Shown piece after piece: positions 23,940-33,091 of a stretch of DNA of 64,000 nucleotides (position 1 is the stretch's first letter; the number at the start of each line of letters is the position of its first letter). The stretch is taken from contig NZ_BJWH01000011.1 of assembly GCF_007990265.1 (NCBI RefSeq), positions 62,001 to 126,000 of the forward strand, written 5' to 3'. The position numbers and the translations under genes are program-made. The DNA comes from Cellulomonas terrae. Lineage in GTDB: Bacteria; Actinomycetota; Actinomycetes; Actinomycetales; Cellulomonadaceae. The notes under the pieces were generated by a model. The model ran no database searches, had not been told where the DNA came from, and saw nothing but the letters and a program-made list of their open reading frames with translations.

Positions 23940-24796
23940 GAGGTCACCCTCCCGGCCGCGCCGAACTCCTCGATGTGCACCGCGATCGCAGCCTGCACCG
24001 CAGCGGAGATGTCCCGGAACATCGACGGCGGGTCCCACCTGTCGCGGGCGCGGGCGTCGGCCAGGTGGGTCTCGGCCGAGCGCATGTACGCGACCTTCAC
24101 GCCCGTCGAGATGTTGATCTTGGAGACGCCCGCGGCGATGAACGTCGCGAAGTCCTCCGCCGACAGGCCCGTCCCGCCGTGCAGGACAATCGAGCGGTCC
24201 GTGAGTGCGGCCAGCTCGCGGACGCGCTCCGGGAGCAGGACCGGCTGGGCCTTGTACTCGCCGTGCGCGGTGCCCAGCTGGGGGGCCAGCAGGTCGACCC
24301 CGGTCCGCTCGGCGACCGCGGCCAGGGTCGCGACGTCGTAGGAGTGGAGGCTGACGTCGGAGCCGACGCCGTCCTCGACGCCGATGATGTTCTCGATCTC
24401 CGACTCGACGTCGACCCCCGCCGCGTGCGCCTCCGCGACCACCTCGGCGGTCTCGCGCTCCGCGGTCTCCAGGTCGCGGTCCGACGCGTCGAACAGGACC
24501 GAGGACCACCCGGCGCGGATCACGTCGGAGATGACGGCCCGGTCGGGGCAGTGGTCGAGGTGCAGCGCGACGGGGACCGGGACGTCCGCGGCGGCGTGCC
24601 GGAACATCGTCGTGACCAGGTCCGTGCCGATGGAGCGGACGGTCTTGACGGAGACCTGGATGATCATCGGTGAGCTCGCGGCGACCGCGGCGGCGACCAC
24701 CGCGCGCAGGCTCAGGTCGTCGAGGATGTTCACCGCCGGCACCGCGTAGCCGTGCTCGCGAGCGGTCCGCGTCAGCGTCAGCGTCGACGAGATCAT
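23936..24796 (-). CDS. Class II (zinc) ketose-bisphosphate aldolase-like protein
   Basis: The 286-residue protein belongs to the FbaA/GatY/KbaY family: VPAVNILDDLSLRAVV at the start, zinc/catalytic HLDHC at residues 79-83, SEIENIIGVEDG, the zinc His in QLGTAHGEYK and LHGGTGL, and phosphate-binding KINISTGVKVAYM. The usual HLDHG has Cys instead of Gly, and the E-rich region differs from housekeeping FBA, so a non-glycolytic substrate is likely. It is the first gene of the operon that ends with dhaK, opposite the GntR regulator. Cleavage would yield dihydroxyacetone phosphate or a related triose. Confidence 0.85.
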   Translation of the reverse strand: MISSTLTLTRTAREHGYAVPAVNILDDLSLRAVVAAAVAASSPMIIQVSVKTVRSIGTDLVTTMFRHAAADVPVPVALHLDHCPDRAVISDVIRAGWSSVLFDASDRDLETAERETAEVVAEAHAAGVDVESEIENIIGVEDGVGSDVSLHSYDVATLAAVAERTGVDLLAPQLGTAHGEYKAQPVLLPERVRELAALTDRSIVLHGGTGLSAEDFATFIAAGVSKINISTGVKVAYMRSAETHLADARARDRWDPPSMFRDISAAVQAAIAVHIEEFGAAGRVTS

Positions 24797-24860
24797 GTGC
24801 CCAGCCCTCCCGGGAGGCGGCCTTGCGCGACCGGGACCGCACCGTCCCGACCATTCGGCA

Positions 24861-24876
24861 GTCTAGACAGGTCTAC
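24861..24876. promoter_or_regulatory. GntR/HutC-type operator between aldolase operon and regulator
   Basis: GTCTAGAC (24861-24868) is a perfect palindrome, followed at 24871 by a further half-site, GTCTAC. HutC/DasR-subfamily regulators are known to bind sites with a GTnTAnAC core, and the adjacent regulator is of that subfamily. The site ends only a few bases before the regulator ATG and lies about 65 bases from the aldolase start, so it could control both. Confidence 0.72.
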
Positions 24877-24878
24877 TC

Positions 24879-25655
24879 ATGCACGACCAGGAGCGCAAGA
24901 TCCGTGAAACCCTGGACCTCATGACCAGCGTCCTGCAGCGCGAGTCGGCGGTGCCGCTCTACGCGCAGCTCGAGCAGATCCTGCACACCCGGATCACCAG
25001 CGGCGAGTGGAGCCCGGGGCAGCGCATCCCGTCCGAGAACGAGCTCAACAAGATCTACGGACTGAGCCGGATGACGGTGCGCGGCGTGCTGACCAAGCTC
25101 GTCGGCGACGGGCTCCTGGTGCGCGTCCCCGGCAAGGGCACCTATGTCGCCACGCCCAAGATCAACGCGGTCTCGCCGGCCTACCGTGGCGTCCGCGAAC
25201 AGCTCGAGGGCCTCGGCTACGAGACGTCGACGCGGCTGGTCTCGGTCGCGCGCGAGACGCCGTCCTCCGGGGTCCGCGAACGGCTCGCGCTCGGGGAGGG
25301 CGACGAGACGTACGTGATCGTCCGCGTCCGCTCCGTCCAGGGCGAGCCGATCAGCCTGCACCGCTCGTACGTGCCGGCCCGCCTGGCGCCCGGCCTCGAC
25401 GGCCACGACGTGGTCGCCAACCAGCTCTGCGTCGTCCTCGAGGAGCACTACGGGCTGCCCATGAAGCGGGTGCACGAGGAGCTCGAGGCCGTCGCCGTCA
25501 GCACCGAGGACGCCAAGCACCTCGGCATGCGGCGCGGCGAACCCGCGCTCCAGCTCCAGGACGTGATCTCCGACGCGCTGTCCCGCCCGTTCGAGTACTC
25601 GTCGATCGTCTTCCGCGGCGACCGGATGCGCCTGCGCTTCGACTACGACCGCTAG
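24879..25655 (+). CDS. GntR (HutC/UTRA) family regulator
   Basis: The 258-residue protein has a GntR winged helix at about residues 25-92 (PLYAQLEQILHTRITSGEW, SENELNKIYGLSRMTVRGVL, GKGTYVA) and a C-terminal UTRA ligand domain (about 105-250, with RLALGEGDETYVIVRVR and RSYVPARL). UTRA regulators commonly sense phosphorylated sugars. It is divergent from the aldolase-HAD-dhaL-dhaK operon and probably represses it. No Shine-Dalgarno is obvious before the ATG. The stop shares CTAG with the NYN gene. Confidence 0.9.
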   Translation: MHDQERKIRETLDLMTSVLQRESAVPLYAQLEQILHTRITSGEWSPGQRIPSENELNKIYGLSRMTVRGVLTKLVGDGLLVRVPGKGTYVATPKINAVSPAYRGVREQLEGLGYETSTRLVSVARETPSSGVRERLALGEGDETYVIVRVRSVQGEPISLHRSYVPARLAPGLDGHDVVANQLCVVLEEHYGLPMKRVHEELEAVAVSTEDAKHLGMRRGEPALQLQDVISDALSRPFEYSSIVFRGDRMRLRFDYDR

Positions 25656-26968
25656 CCCTCGAGCAGCCCGCCGCCCACCCACGCGCGGATCGCCGCGACG
25701 TCACCGGCGCTGAGCTGCATGCGCGCGCCCCGGCACAGCCCGACGACGTTGTCGGCCCACGCCGTCGCGAGGTCGCGGGCGGTGACCGACGACGTCAGCC
25801 GCAGCCCGGCGAAGATGATCCCGCCGATGACGAAGTTCACCGTCGAGAGCCCGATCTTGGCGCCGTTCTTCTGGCACGCGTCACGCACGCGTCGCGAGGT
25901 CTTGGCGCGGTCGAACGGGTGGGCCGCGAGGTCCGCGGCGAGCGTCGTGAGCAGGACCCCGTAGGTGGACTGGCTCAGCCCCGGGGTGTCCGTCACCGCG
26001 ACCACCTGGTTCTGCAGCGCGCTGGGTGCCGTGTCCGTGACGGCGCCCGGGAGGTCGGCCTCACCGAACCGTGTGGTGTCCCACACCCAGCCGGGCGGTC
26101 GCGACGAGACGCCGACCTCGGGGACGACCTTCGCCAGCCAGGGCAGGAACCCACCGGCCCCCGCCCACCGCGTCTCCGGCAGGGACGGCTCCGTCTTCTG
26201 GGCCAGCTGCGCCACGGTGCCCAGCGGCACCGGGCGGTCGGCCGTCTGCACGCGCTGGAGCACGGCCTTGCGCGCCGCGGAGCTGGCCGGCGGTGCGGCG
26301 ACGACGGGCGCCTGTGCCGACTTCTTGCCGCGGGCGGGCGGCGCCGTGGCGGCCGGCGGGTCGACGACGACCGGCGGCTCGACGACCACGTTCTCGACCG
26401 GGAGGGTCGACGCGGTGTGCGTCACCAGGTCCGCCAGCTCGTCGGCCGTGATGACCGAGTCGGCGACGGCCCGGTAGGCGCTCGCGGCCGGGCTGGCGGT
26501 CATGATCGTGACCCGGCGGTCCGCGGCGCGGCAGCGCAGGGCCAGGGGAGTGAAGTCCGCGTCGGCGGAGACGATGACGAACTCCTCGTAGTGGGTCGCT
26601 GCGGCGAGCGCGTCGACCGCGTCGAGCACAAGGTTGATGTCGGCGCTGCTCTTCCCCTGCTGCGTCAGCGACGGGCAGTCGACGACCTGGAACCCGGCGC
26701 GCGTGAAGTTCGGGCGGAACTGCGAGAACCGCGACGGGTTGAGGTAGCACGCGCGGATGAGGAACCGCCGCGAGAAGTCGCCCTCGGAGTCGGTGCCGGA
26801 CTCCAGCTCGCTCAGCCAGTGGGCCGGGTTCGTCGCGAAAGCCTCGGCCGCCACGGGGTCGAGGCGCTGCAGGCCGATGTAGACGTTGTCGAAGTCGACG
26901 AACAGGGCGGTCCGGAATCGCCGAGCGGCGTCGGCTCGGTCGGCAGGGGTCACGCTCGGGGAAGTCAC
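25652..26968 (-). CDS. NYN-domain ribonuclease-like protein with LOTUS/OST-HTH domains
   Basis: The 438-residue protein starts with a NYN/PIN-like domain (about residues 18-190): ALFVDFDNVYIGLQ with the first Asp pair, SSADINLVLDAVDAL and FVIVSADADFTPLA, the acidic residues expected at the nuclease site. A Pro/Ala-rich linker (about 205-235) leads to two helical LOTUS-like regions (about 235-300 and 325-405, the latter with FDRAKTSRRVRDACQKNG). LabA/MARF1-like NYN-LOTUS proteins act on RNA. It shares its stop CTAG with the GntR gene. Target RNA unknown. Confidence 0.82.
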   Translation of the reverse strand: MTSPSVTPADRADAARRFRTALFVDFDNVYIGLQRLDPVAAEAFATNPAHWLSELESGTDSEGDFSRRFLIRACYLNPSRFSQFRPNFTRAGFQVVDCPSLTQQGKSSADINLVLDAVDALAAATHYEEFVIVSADADFTPLALRCRAADRRVTIMTASPAASAYRAVADSVITADELADLVTHTASTLPVENVVVEPPVVVDPPAATAPPARGKKSAQAPVVAAPPASSAARKAVLQRVQTADRPVPLGTVAQLAQKTEPSLPETRWAGAGGFLPWLAKVVPEVGVSSRPPGWVWDTTRFGEADLPGAVTDTAPSALQNQVVAVTDTPGLSQSTYGVLLTTLAADLAAHPFDRAKTSRRVRDACQKNGAKIGLSTVNFVIGGIIFAGLRLTSSVTARDLATAWADNVVGLCRGARMQLSAGDVAAIRAWVGGGLLEG

Positions 26969-27069
26969 CGGGCCATCCTCCCTTGCCGGAGCGCGTCCGC
27001 GCTCCAGCCGGCCGCGCCCGTGACCCAGCCGGTCGACCGGAGCACGACCTGGTTGGGCAGACTGGGCGC

Positions 27070-27135
27070 ATGCGTCTGCTGACCACCGCGGCCCCCGGCC
27101 GACCCCAGCACCGCAGCGCCGGGGGTGCCGGGTGA
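27070..27135 (+). CDS. Possible 21-residue leader peptide
   Basis: A short frame, MRLLTTAAPGRPQHRSAGGAG, runs from ATG at 27070 to a TGA that overlaps the acylphosphatase GTG as GTGA. The acylphosphatase itself has no strong ribosome site, so coupling to this short frame is plausible. Coding status is not established; the composition is consistent with either a leader peptide or chance. Confidence 0.25.
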   Translation: MRLLTTAAPGRPQHRSAGGAG

Positions 27136-27401
27136 TCCGGCGGCATCTCGTGGTGCGCGGGATGGTGCAGGGCGTCGGCTACCGCTGGTCGCTGTCCCGG
27201 GAGGCGCGGCGGCTCGGCGTCCACGGCTGGGTCCGCAACCGGCTCGACGGGACGGTCGAGGCGGTCGCCGAGGGGTCCGAGGACGCCGTCGCGGCGCTCG
27301 TCGCGTGGTGCCGCTCCGGCCCGGGCGGTGCGCAGGTGACCGGCGTCGACATCACCGACGAGGTGCCCGAGGGGCTGACCGGGTTCGCGATCGAGCCCTG
27401 A
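27132..27401 (+). CDS. acyP: Acylphosphatase
   Basis: The 89-residue protein has the full acylphosphatase signature: VRGMVQGVGYRWSL with catalytic Arg18 and GWVRNRLDGTVE with Asn36, matching Arg23/Asn41 of the animal enzyme. It would hydrolyse carboxyl-phosphate bonds such as acetyl phosphate. The GTG start at 27132 is fixed by the family N-terminus. It is a single gene convergent with a GNAT-like gene five bases away. Confidence 0.93.
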   Translation: MIRRHLVVRGMVQGVGYRWSLSREARRLGVHGWVRNRLDGTVEAVAEGSEDAVAALVAWCRSGPGGAQVTGVDITDEVPEGLTGFAIEP

Positions 27402-27405
27402 GCGG

Positions 27406-28092
27406 TCAGCGGACCCAGACCCGCAGCGGCCCGACGGGTCCGAACCCGACCGCGACCGGGGGGAGCAGGTCCGGTCCGGACTCGTAGCCGACCAGCGGGT
27501 GTGCGCCCAGCTCACGACGGGCGAGCACGGTCAGGTCCGACCAGACGAGGCCTGGCCCACCACGCAGGACCTGGACGTTCGAGACGCCCACGACCGTGTC
27601 CCCGCCCGCGCCGGACCGGTGGAGTGCGGCGACGGCGACCGGACCCTCGGCGTCGGCCGCGAGCAGGAGCCGGACGTCGGGGTCGTCGAGGACGTCCGGC
27701 ACGATGACCGCCGAGCCGTGGGCGGCGAGCCAGTGCGGAAGCGCGTCGCCGACGACGGTCCGCCAGGGCAGTCCCGTCGCGGTCGCGGACACGGCGGCGC
27801 GGGCGAGCCACTGCGCCTCGAACAGGACGGACCAGCCGTGCGGGGCGAGGTCGAGGTCGGCGAACGAGTCCTTCACGGAGGCGCCGTCGGTGTCGTCGAC
27901 GGCCGCCAGGACGTCGGCCACGGGGACCCCGGGGCGCAGGGTGACGGCATCCGGGTAGGCGTCGGGGGAGCGGTGCGGGGTCGACCAGAGGCCGGGACCC
28001 GTGACGGTGGGCAGGCCGGCCGAGCGGCAGACGAGGTCGCACCAGGAGGCGTTGTTCGCGACCGCGGCGTCGAGCAGGCGGGCGTCGGGCAT
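27406..28092 (-). CDS. GNAT-like / unknown protein
   Basis: The 228-residue protein begins with NNASWCDLVCRSAG, a pattern I associate with actinobacterial proteins having an N-terminal segment before an acetyltransferase-like fold. A GNAT-type strand-helix (VVGVSNVQVLRGGPGLVWSDLTVLARRELGAHPLVGYESG) occupies the C-terminus, but the classical acetyl-CoA loop is not clear. Activity is uncertain. It is divergent from the CMD gene. Confidence 0.6.
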   Translation of the reverse strand: MPDARLLDAAVANNASWCDLVCRSAGLPTVTGPGLWSTPHRSPDAYPDAVTLRPGVPVADVLAAVDDTDGASVKDSFADLDLAPHGWSVLFEAQWLARAAVSATATGLPWRTVVGDALPHWLAAHGSAVIVPDVLDDPDVRLLLAADAEGPVAVAALHRSGAGGDTVVGVSNVQVLRGGPGLVWSDLTVLARRELGAHPLVGYESGPDLLPPVAVGFGPVGPLRVWVR

Positions 28093-28154
28093 GGTCCCGA
28101 CTCTGCCGCACGGCCGTGCTCGACGCGACGGACGCGGGCCGCCATGATCGGCGC

Positions 28155-28745
28155 ATGAGCTGGATCCAGGACGCCACGCAGGACGTCGACCCCACGGGTG
28201 AGGTGACGGAGGCGTTCGAGAAGGACCGGGCGTCGCTCGGCCACGTCGCCAACTACACGCGCGTCTTCGCGCACCGACCCGCCGTCCTGCGCGCCTGGCA
28301 GGGGCTCAACGGTGCGATCAAGGGGATGGACCCGCGCCGATACGAGGTCGCGACGACCGCCGCGGCGCTGCGGCTGCGGTCCAGCTACTGCGCGCTGGCG
28401 CACGGGCGCGTGCTCGCGGAGACGCACATGAGCCCGGATGCCGTGCGCGCGCTCGCGGCAGGCGAGGACTCGCCCGAGCTGACCGAGGTCGACCGCGCCG
28501 TCGCCCGGTTCGCGGGCAAGGTCGCCGGGGGCGCCGCGGACCTGCGGCCGGCCGACCTCGACGAGCTGCGTGCCCTCGGGTTCGCCGACGACGAGGTGCT
28601 CGACGTGGTGCTGGCCGCGGCCGCCCGGTGCTTCTTCAGCTCCGTCCTCGAGGCGGTGGGCGCCGAGCCGGATGCCGCGTACCGCGCGCTGGACGCCCCG
28701 ATGCGGGACGCCCTGACGGTCGGGCGCCCGATCGCCGCCGGCTGA
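28155..28745 (+). CDS. Carboxymuconolactone decarboxylase / AhpD-like protein
   Basis: The 196-residue all-helical protein carries the CMD family core with Cys79 and His83 in SSYCALAHG (CxxxH) instead of the CxxC of AhpD, and the ALAAGEDSPELTEVDRAVARFA and LGFADDEVLDVV segments of uncharacterised peroxidase-related enzymes. A peroxide or redox role is likely but unproven. The ATG at 28155 is preferred; an earlier in-frame ATG at 28116 would add an unrelated stretch. Confidence 0.8.
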   Translation: MSWIQDATQDVDPTGEVTEAFEKDRASLGHVANYTRVFAHRPAVLRAWQGLNGAIKGMDPRRYEVATTAAALRLRSSYCALAHGRVLAETHMSPDAVRALAAGEDSPELTEVDRAVARFAGKVAGGAADLRPADLDELRALGFADDEVLDVVLAAAARCFFSSVLEAVGAEPDAAYRALDAPMRDALTVGRPIAAG

Positions 28746-28751
28746 CCGGGG

Positions 28752-29870
28752 CTACGGCACGTCGCGCCGGGCCGGGCCCACGTACTGGCTCAGCGGCCGG
28801 ATCAGCGAGTTCGCGCTCAGCTGCTCCATCACGTGCGCCGTCCAGCCGGTGATCCGGCTGGCGACGAACAGCGGCGTGAACGTCGGGGTGTCGAAGCCCA
28901 TGAGGTGGTACGCCGGGCCGGTGGGGTAGTCCAGGTTGGGCAGGATGTTCTTGCGCTCCGTCATCGCGGACTCCAGCGCGTCGTACAGGTCGAGCAAGTC
29001 CTGCCGGTCGTAGTGCTCGACCAGGCTGACCAGCGACTCGCGCATCGTCGGCACCCGCGAGTCGCCGTGCTTGTAGACGCGGTGGCCGAAGCCCATGATC
29101 TTGCGCTTGTGCTCCAGGGCGTCGTCGAGCCAGGCCGCCGCGCGGTCCGCCGTGCCGATCTCGGCGAACGTCTCCATGACCGCCTCGTTGGCGCCGCCGT
29201 GCAGGGGGCCCTTGAGCGCGCCGACGGCCCCGGTGACCGCGGAGTGCAGGTCCGACAGGGTCGAGGCGATGACGCGCGCCGTGAACGTGGAGGCGTTGAA
29301 CGAGTGCTCGGCGTACAGGACCATCGACACCTCGAAGGCCTTCACGACGACGGGGTCCGGCACCTCGCCGAACGTGACGTGCAGGAAGTTCTCCGCGAAC
29401 CCGAGGTCGTCACGCGGAGCCACCGGGTCCTGCCCGCGACGGCGGCGCTGGTCGAGCGCCACGACACCCGGCAGCTGCGCGAGCAGCCGCACGGACTTGG
29501 CCAGGTTCGCGTCGCGGGAGGAGTCCTCGGCGGTCGGGTCGTGCGCGCCGAGCACGCTCACCGCCGTGCGCACCACGTCCATCGGGTGGCATGTGGTGGG
29601 CAGCGACAGCACCGCGGCGACCACGTCGTCGTCCAGCGCACGCTGCGAGCGCTCGGCCGCCTGGAGCTCGGCCAGCTGGGCCTCGTCGGGGAGCTCGCCG
29701 TGCCACAGCAGGTACGCGACCTGCTCGAACGAGCACTGTGCGGCGAGCTGCTGGACGGGGTAGCCGCGGTACAGCAGCGAGTTGCTCGCGGCGTCCACCG
29801 AGGAGACCTCGGTGGTGTCCACGACCACGCCGGCGAGGCCCTTGTGGATCTGCGTGTCGGACTCGGTCAT
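28752..29870 (-). CDS. prpC: 2-methylcitrate synthase / citrate synthase
   Basis: The 372-residue protein is a short-type citrate synthase: KGLAGVVVDTTEVSSVD and LYRGYPV at the start, EHSFNASTFTARV with the first active-site His, LKGPLHGGANEAVM, GFGHRVYKHGDSR and a C-terminal YVGP. Length and its place downstream of prpD and prpB identify it as methylcitrate synthase, which joins propionyl-CoA to oxaloacetate. The second ATG (29870) has GGAGG nine bases upstream and is preferred to ATG at 29885. Confidence 0.92.
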   Translation of the reverse strand: MTESDTQIHKGLAGVVVDTTEVSSVDAASNSLLYRGYPVQQLAAQCSFEQVAYLLWHGELPDEAQLAELQAAERSQRALDDDVVAAVLSLPTTCHPMDVVRTAVSVLGAHDPTAEDSSRDANLAKSVRLLAQLPGVVALDQRRRRGQDPVAPRDDLGFAENFLHVTFGEVPDPVVVKAFEVSMVLYAEHSFNASTFTARVIASTLSDLHSAVTGAVGALKGPLHGGANEAVMETFAEIGTADRAAAWLDDALEHKRKIMGFGHRVYKHGDSRVPTMRESLVSLVEHYDRQDLLDLYDALESAMTERKNILPNLDYPTGPAYHLMGFDTPTFTPLFVASRITGWTAHVMEQLSANSLIRPLSQYVGPARRDVP

Positions 29871-29926
29871 GCGGTGTGCCTCCATCGTCGTTGACGGGAC
29901 TCGTGCGTGCGGAGCGCAGGTGCTGG

Positions 29927-30820
29927 TCAGAGCCTGAAGTTGAACACGTTCGCGTCGAACTGGCCGTACGCCTCGTAGTCGAGCAGGTCGTAGAGCTCGG
30001 CACGCGTCTGCATGCGGTCCAGCAGCCCGGCCTGGGTGCCCTCGTCGCGGATGGTGTCGAGCCCGGCCATCGCGGCACCCATCGCCAGGCGCAGCAGCGT
30101 GACGGGGTAGATGACGAGGTTCATGCCGATGTCCTCGAGCTGGCGCACGGTGAGCAGCTCGCCCTTGCCGAACTCGGTCATGTTCGCCAGCAGGGGCACG
30201 TCGACCGCGGCCCGGATGGCCGCGAACTCCTCGGGACCCGTCATCGCCTCGGGGAAGATCGCGTCCGCACCGGCGTCGACCAGCGCCTTGGCGCGGTCGA
30301 CCGTGGCGGCGAGGCCGTCGACGGCGCGGATGTCGGTCCGGGCCATGATCAGGAAGTTCGGGTCGCGGCGACCGTCGACGGCCGCCCGGATGCGCTTGAG
30401 CGCGGTGTCCTCGTCGACGACCGCCTTGCCGTCGAGGTGCCCGCAGCGCTTCGGGTTGACCTGGTCCTCGATGTGGCAGCCGGCCAGACCCGCGTCCTCG
30501 AGGCCCTGGACGGTCCTGGCGACGTTCATGGGCTCGCCGAACCCGGTGTCCGCGTCGACGATCGACGGCAGGCCGGTCATCCGGGCGATCTGCCCGGCGC
30601 GCTGCGTGACCTCGGTCGCGGTCGTCAGGCCGATGTCCGGCAGGCCCAGGTCGGCGGAGAGGACCGCGCCCGAGATGTAGACGCCGTCGAAGCCCTTGGC
30701 CTCGATCAGCCGTGCGGACAGCGGGTTGAACGCGCCGGGCAGCCGCAGGAGCCGCCCGGACGCGAGCCCGTCGCGCAGGGCGACCCTCTTGTCGGCGGGC
30801 GTCGTGGTCGCGTAGAGCAT
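29927..30820 (-). CDS. prpB: Methylisocitrate lyase
   Basis: The 297-residue protein belongs to the isocitrate lyase/PEP mutase fold: RLPGAFNPLSARLIEAKGF, GVYISGAVLS, Mg-binding VDADTGFGEP, HIEDQVNPKRCGHLDGK with catalytic Cys126, and IMARTDIRAVDG. It would cleave 2-methylisocitrate to pyruvate and succinate. Its ATG shares one base with the prpD stop (TGATG), giving tight coupling. Confidence 0.94.
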   Translation of the reverse strand: MLYATTTPADKRVALRDGLASGRLLRLPGAFNPLSARLIEAKGFDGVYISGAVLSADLGLPDIGLTTATEVTQRAGQIARMTGLPSIVDADTGFGEPMNVARTVQGLEDAGLAGCHIEDQVNPKRCGHLDGKAVVDEDTALKRIRAAVDGRRDPNFLIMARTDIRAVDGLAATVDRAKALVDAGADAIFPEAMTGPEEFAAIRAAVDVPLLANMTEFGKGELLTVRQLEDIGMNLVIYPVTLLRLAMGAAMAGLDTIRDEGTQAGLLDRMQTRAELYDLLDYEAYGQFDANVFNFRL

Positions 30821-32346
30821 CAGAACAGTCCTTCCGGCGTGCTGACCGTCTCCAGCAGCCCCGCGGGGGCGACGACCGTCAGGCCGGCGAGCTCGTCGGC
30901 GGTCAGGGACGGCAGCCGCTGGGCGACGTCGAGGAACCGCTCGATCTCGTCGGGGGCCAGGACGCCGGCGGCGAGCGAGCGGAACTTCGCGACGTACTGC
31001 TCCCGGGCGAAGGGCCGGGCGCCGAGCGGGTGCGCGTCGGCCACCGCGAGCTCGGCGACGACGACCTCGCCGCCCGTCGTGGTGATCTCGACCCGCCCGC
31101 CGAACGCCTTCTGCGCCGGGTCGCTCGAGTGGTACCGCTCCGTCCAGGCGGGGTCCTCGGTCGTGGTGACCTTCTGCCACAGCTCGACCGTGTCGGGCCG
31201 GGCGGCGCGGTCGGGCGCGTAGGACGCGACGTGGTCCCAGGCCCCGTCCTGCAGCGCGACCGTGAAGATGTACGGGATCGAGTGGTCGAGCGTCTCGCGC
31301 GACGCCGTCGGGTCGTACTTCTGCGGGTCGTTCGCGCCGGAGCCGATCACGTAGTGCGTGTGGTGCGACGTGTGGATGACGATCGACGCCACGTTGTGCG
31401 GGTTGGTCAGGTCCGGGCGGTCGTGGTGCAGGCTGCGGGCCAGGTCGATGAGCGCCTGGGACTGGTACTCCGCCGAGTGCTCCTTGGTGTACGTGTCGAG
31501 GATCGCCCGCTTGGCCTCGCCGGGGGCGGGCAGCGGCACGTCGTACGCCGCGTCAGGACCGTCCAGCAGCCAGGCGATCACGCCGTCCTCGCCCTCGTAG
31601 ATAGGCGTCGGCGACGTCTCGCCGCGCATCGCCCGGTCCACGGCCTCGATGGCGACCTTGCCCGCGAACGCCGGGGCGTACGCCTTCCACGACGAGATCT
31701 CGCCCTTGCGCGACTGCCGTGTGGCCGTGGTGGTGTGCAGGGCCTGGCCGACCGCGTGGAAGATCACCTCGGGCGACAGGTCGAGCAGGGTGCCCAGGCC
31801 GGCGGCGACCGACGGGCCGAGGTGCGCGACGTGGTCGATCTTGTGCGCGTGCAGGCTGATCGCACGGACCAGGTCGACCTGGATCTCGTACCCGGTCGCG
31901 ATGGCCCGGACCAGCGCGGCCCCGTCGCGGCCGGTGTGCTGCGCGACCGCGACCAGCGGCGGGATGTTGTCGCCCGGGTGGGAGTAGTCGGCGGCGAGGA
32001 ACGTGTCGTGGTAGTCGAGCTCGCGCACCGCGACCCCGTTCGCCCATGCCGCCCACTCGGGGCTCACCCGGGTCGCCGGGTCCACGCCGGAGACCGTCGC
32101 GCCGTGCTTCGGGCCGGCGTACGGGTGGCTGAGCGCCTGGGCGCGTGCCGTGGACGGGGGAGTGCGCGTCAGGGAGGCGACCGTGACCGCCGCGTTGTCG
32201 ATGACGCGGTTGACGATCATGTCGACGACGTCGTCCGGCACCGCGACGGGGTCGGCGGCGACCTCGGCGATGGCCCAGGCCAGCTGGTCGGTGCGCGCTA
32301 GGCGGTCGGCGCTCGGGTGCACGCGCACGGCGTGGTTCTGGGTCAT
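30820..32346 (-). CDS. prpD: 2-methylcitrate dehydratase PrpD (MmgE/PrpD family)
   Basis: The 508-residue protein is full-length Prp[81 protein letters not shown] and [19 protein letters not shown] segments. It dehydrates 2-methylcitrate without an iron-sulfur cluster. The ATG at 32346 has AGGAAG upstream. The stop is 25 bases downstream of mtnN on the same strand, so the propionate genes may be read through from luxS-mtnN. Confidence 0.93.
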   Translation of the reverse strand: MTQNHAVRVHPSADRLARTDQLAWAIAEVAADPVAVPDDVVDMIVNRVIDNAAVTVASLTRTPPSTARAQALSHPYAGPKHGATVSGVDPATRVSPEWAAWANGVAVRELDYHDTFLAADYSHPGDNIPPLVAVAQHTGRDGAALVRAIATGYEIQVDLVRAISLHAHKIDHVAHLGPSVAAGLGTLLDLSPEVIFHAVGQALHTTTATRQSRKGEISSWKAYAPAFAGKVAIEAVDRAMRGETSPTPIYEGEDGVIAWLLDGPDAAYDVPLPAPGEAKRAILDTYTKEHSAEYQSQALIDLARSLHHDRPDLTNPHNVASIVIHTSHHTHYVIGSGANDPQKYDPTASRETLDHSIPYIFTVALQDGAWDHVASYAPDRAARPDTVELWQKVTTTEDPAWTERYHSSDPAQKAFGGRVEITTTGGEVVVAELAVADAHPLGARPFAREQYVAKFRSLAAGVLAPDEIERFLDVAQRLPSLTADELAGLTVVAPAGLLETVSTPEGLF

Positions 32347-32371
32347 CGGGTCGCTTCCTGTGAGAGAGACG

Positions 32372-33091
32372 TCAGCGTGCGTGGGCCATGTCCCCGACGG
32401 CCAGCCGTCGGAGCACCTCGATGACGACGGCCGCGGACCGGTCCGCAGCATCGTCCACGTGCGTGAGGAAGTCCGCACCCGCGACCGGCCCGCACAGGTC
32501 GGAGATGCCTCGCACGGACAGGAACGGCACCCCGTACAGGTGGGCCGTGTGGGCGAGCGCTGCCGACTCCATGTCGGTGGCCATGGCCGCCGGGAACGCG
32601 GCGCGGATCCGGTCGATGCGGCTGGCGTCGATGAACGCGTCGCCGGACAGGATCGTGCCGGTCAGGACGCGCAGGTCGACGGTCGCGGTCACCGCGGCGT
32701 CGTGCAGGATCTGCTCGGCCTCGTACACCTCGGGCATGCCCGGCACCTGGCCCAGCTCGTACCCGAACGCGCGCGCGTCGGCCCCGGAGTACAGGTACTC
32801 GGACCCGACGACGACGTCGCCGACCCGCACGTCCAGCCCGACGCCACCCGCGCTGCCGGCACTGATGACCGCGCGCGGGTGCGTGCCCTGGATGGCGACG
32901 GCGGCCGCGGTCGCGGAGTTCACGAGGCCGATCCCGCACTGCACCAGCAGCACCTGCCGACCGCAGACGGTGAGCAGGCGGTGCTCCGCGTGGCCCATCT
33001 GGGTGGGGTCGCCGACGACGTCGGCGCGCGCGAGGAACGCGGCCGACTCGTCGGGCATCGCGGTGACGATGACCGCGTCGACGGCGATCAT
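32372..33091 (-). CDS. mtnN: 5'-methylthioadenosine/S-adenosylhomocysteine nucleosidase
   Basis: The 239-residue protein has the MTAN pattern: [78 protein letters not shown], and [28 protein letters not shown] with the ribose-binding Met-Glu and the catalytic Asp. It removes adenine from S-adenosylhomocysteine and methylthioadenosine, giving the LuxS substrate. Its start overlaps the luxS stop (ATGA). Confidence 0.92.
   Translation of the reverse strand: MIAVDAVIVTAMPDESAAFLARADVVGDPTQMGHAEHRLLTVCGRQVLLVQCGIGLVNSATAAAVAIQGTHPRAVISAGSAGGVGLDVRVGDVVVGSEYLYSGADARAFGYELGQVPGMPEVYEAEQILHDAAVTATVDLRVLTGTILSGDAFIDASRIDRIRAAFPAAMATDMESAALAHTAHLYGVPFLSVRGISDLCGPVAGADFLTHVDDAADRSAAVVIEVLRRLAVGDMAHAR

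Noticed and set aside
23151..24854. Single 567-codon minus-strand protein
   Set aside because: The N-terminal part is the wrong-frame shadow of the aldolase. A HAD protein starting at 23939 with ATGA overlap and motif FDCDGVLADTE is the real gene.
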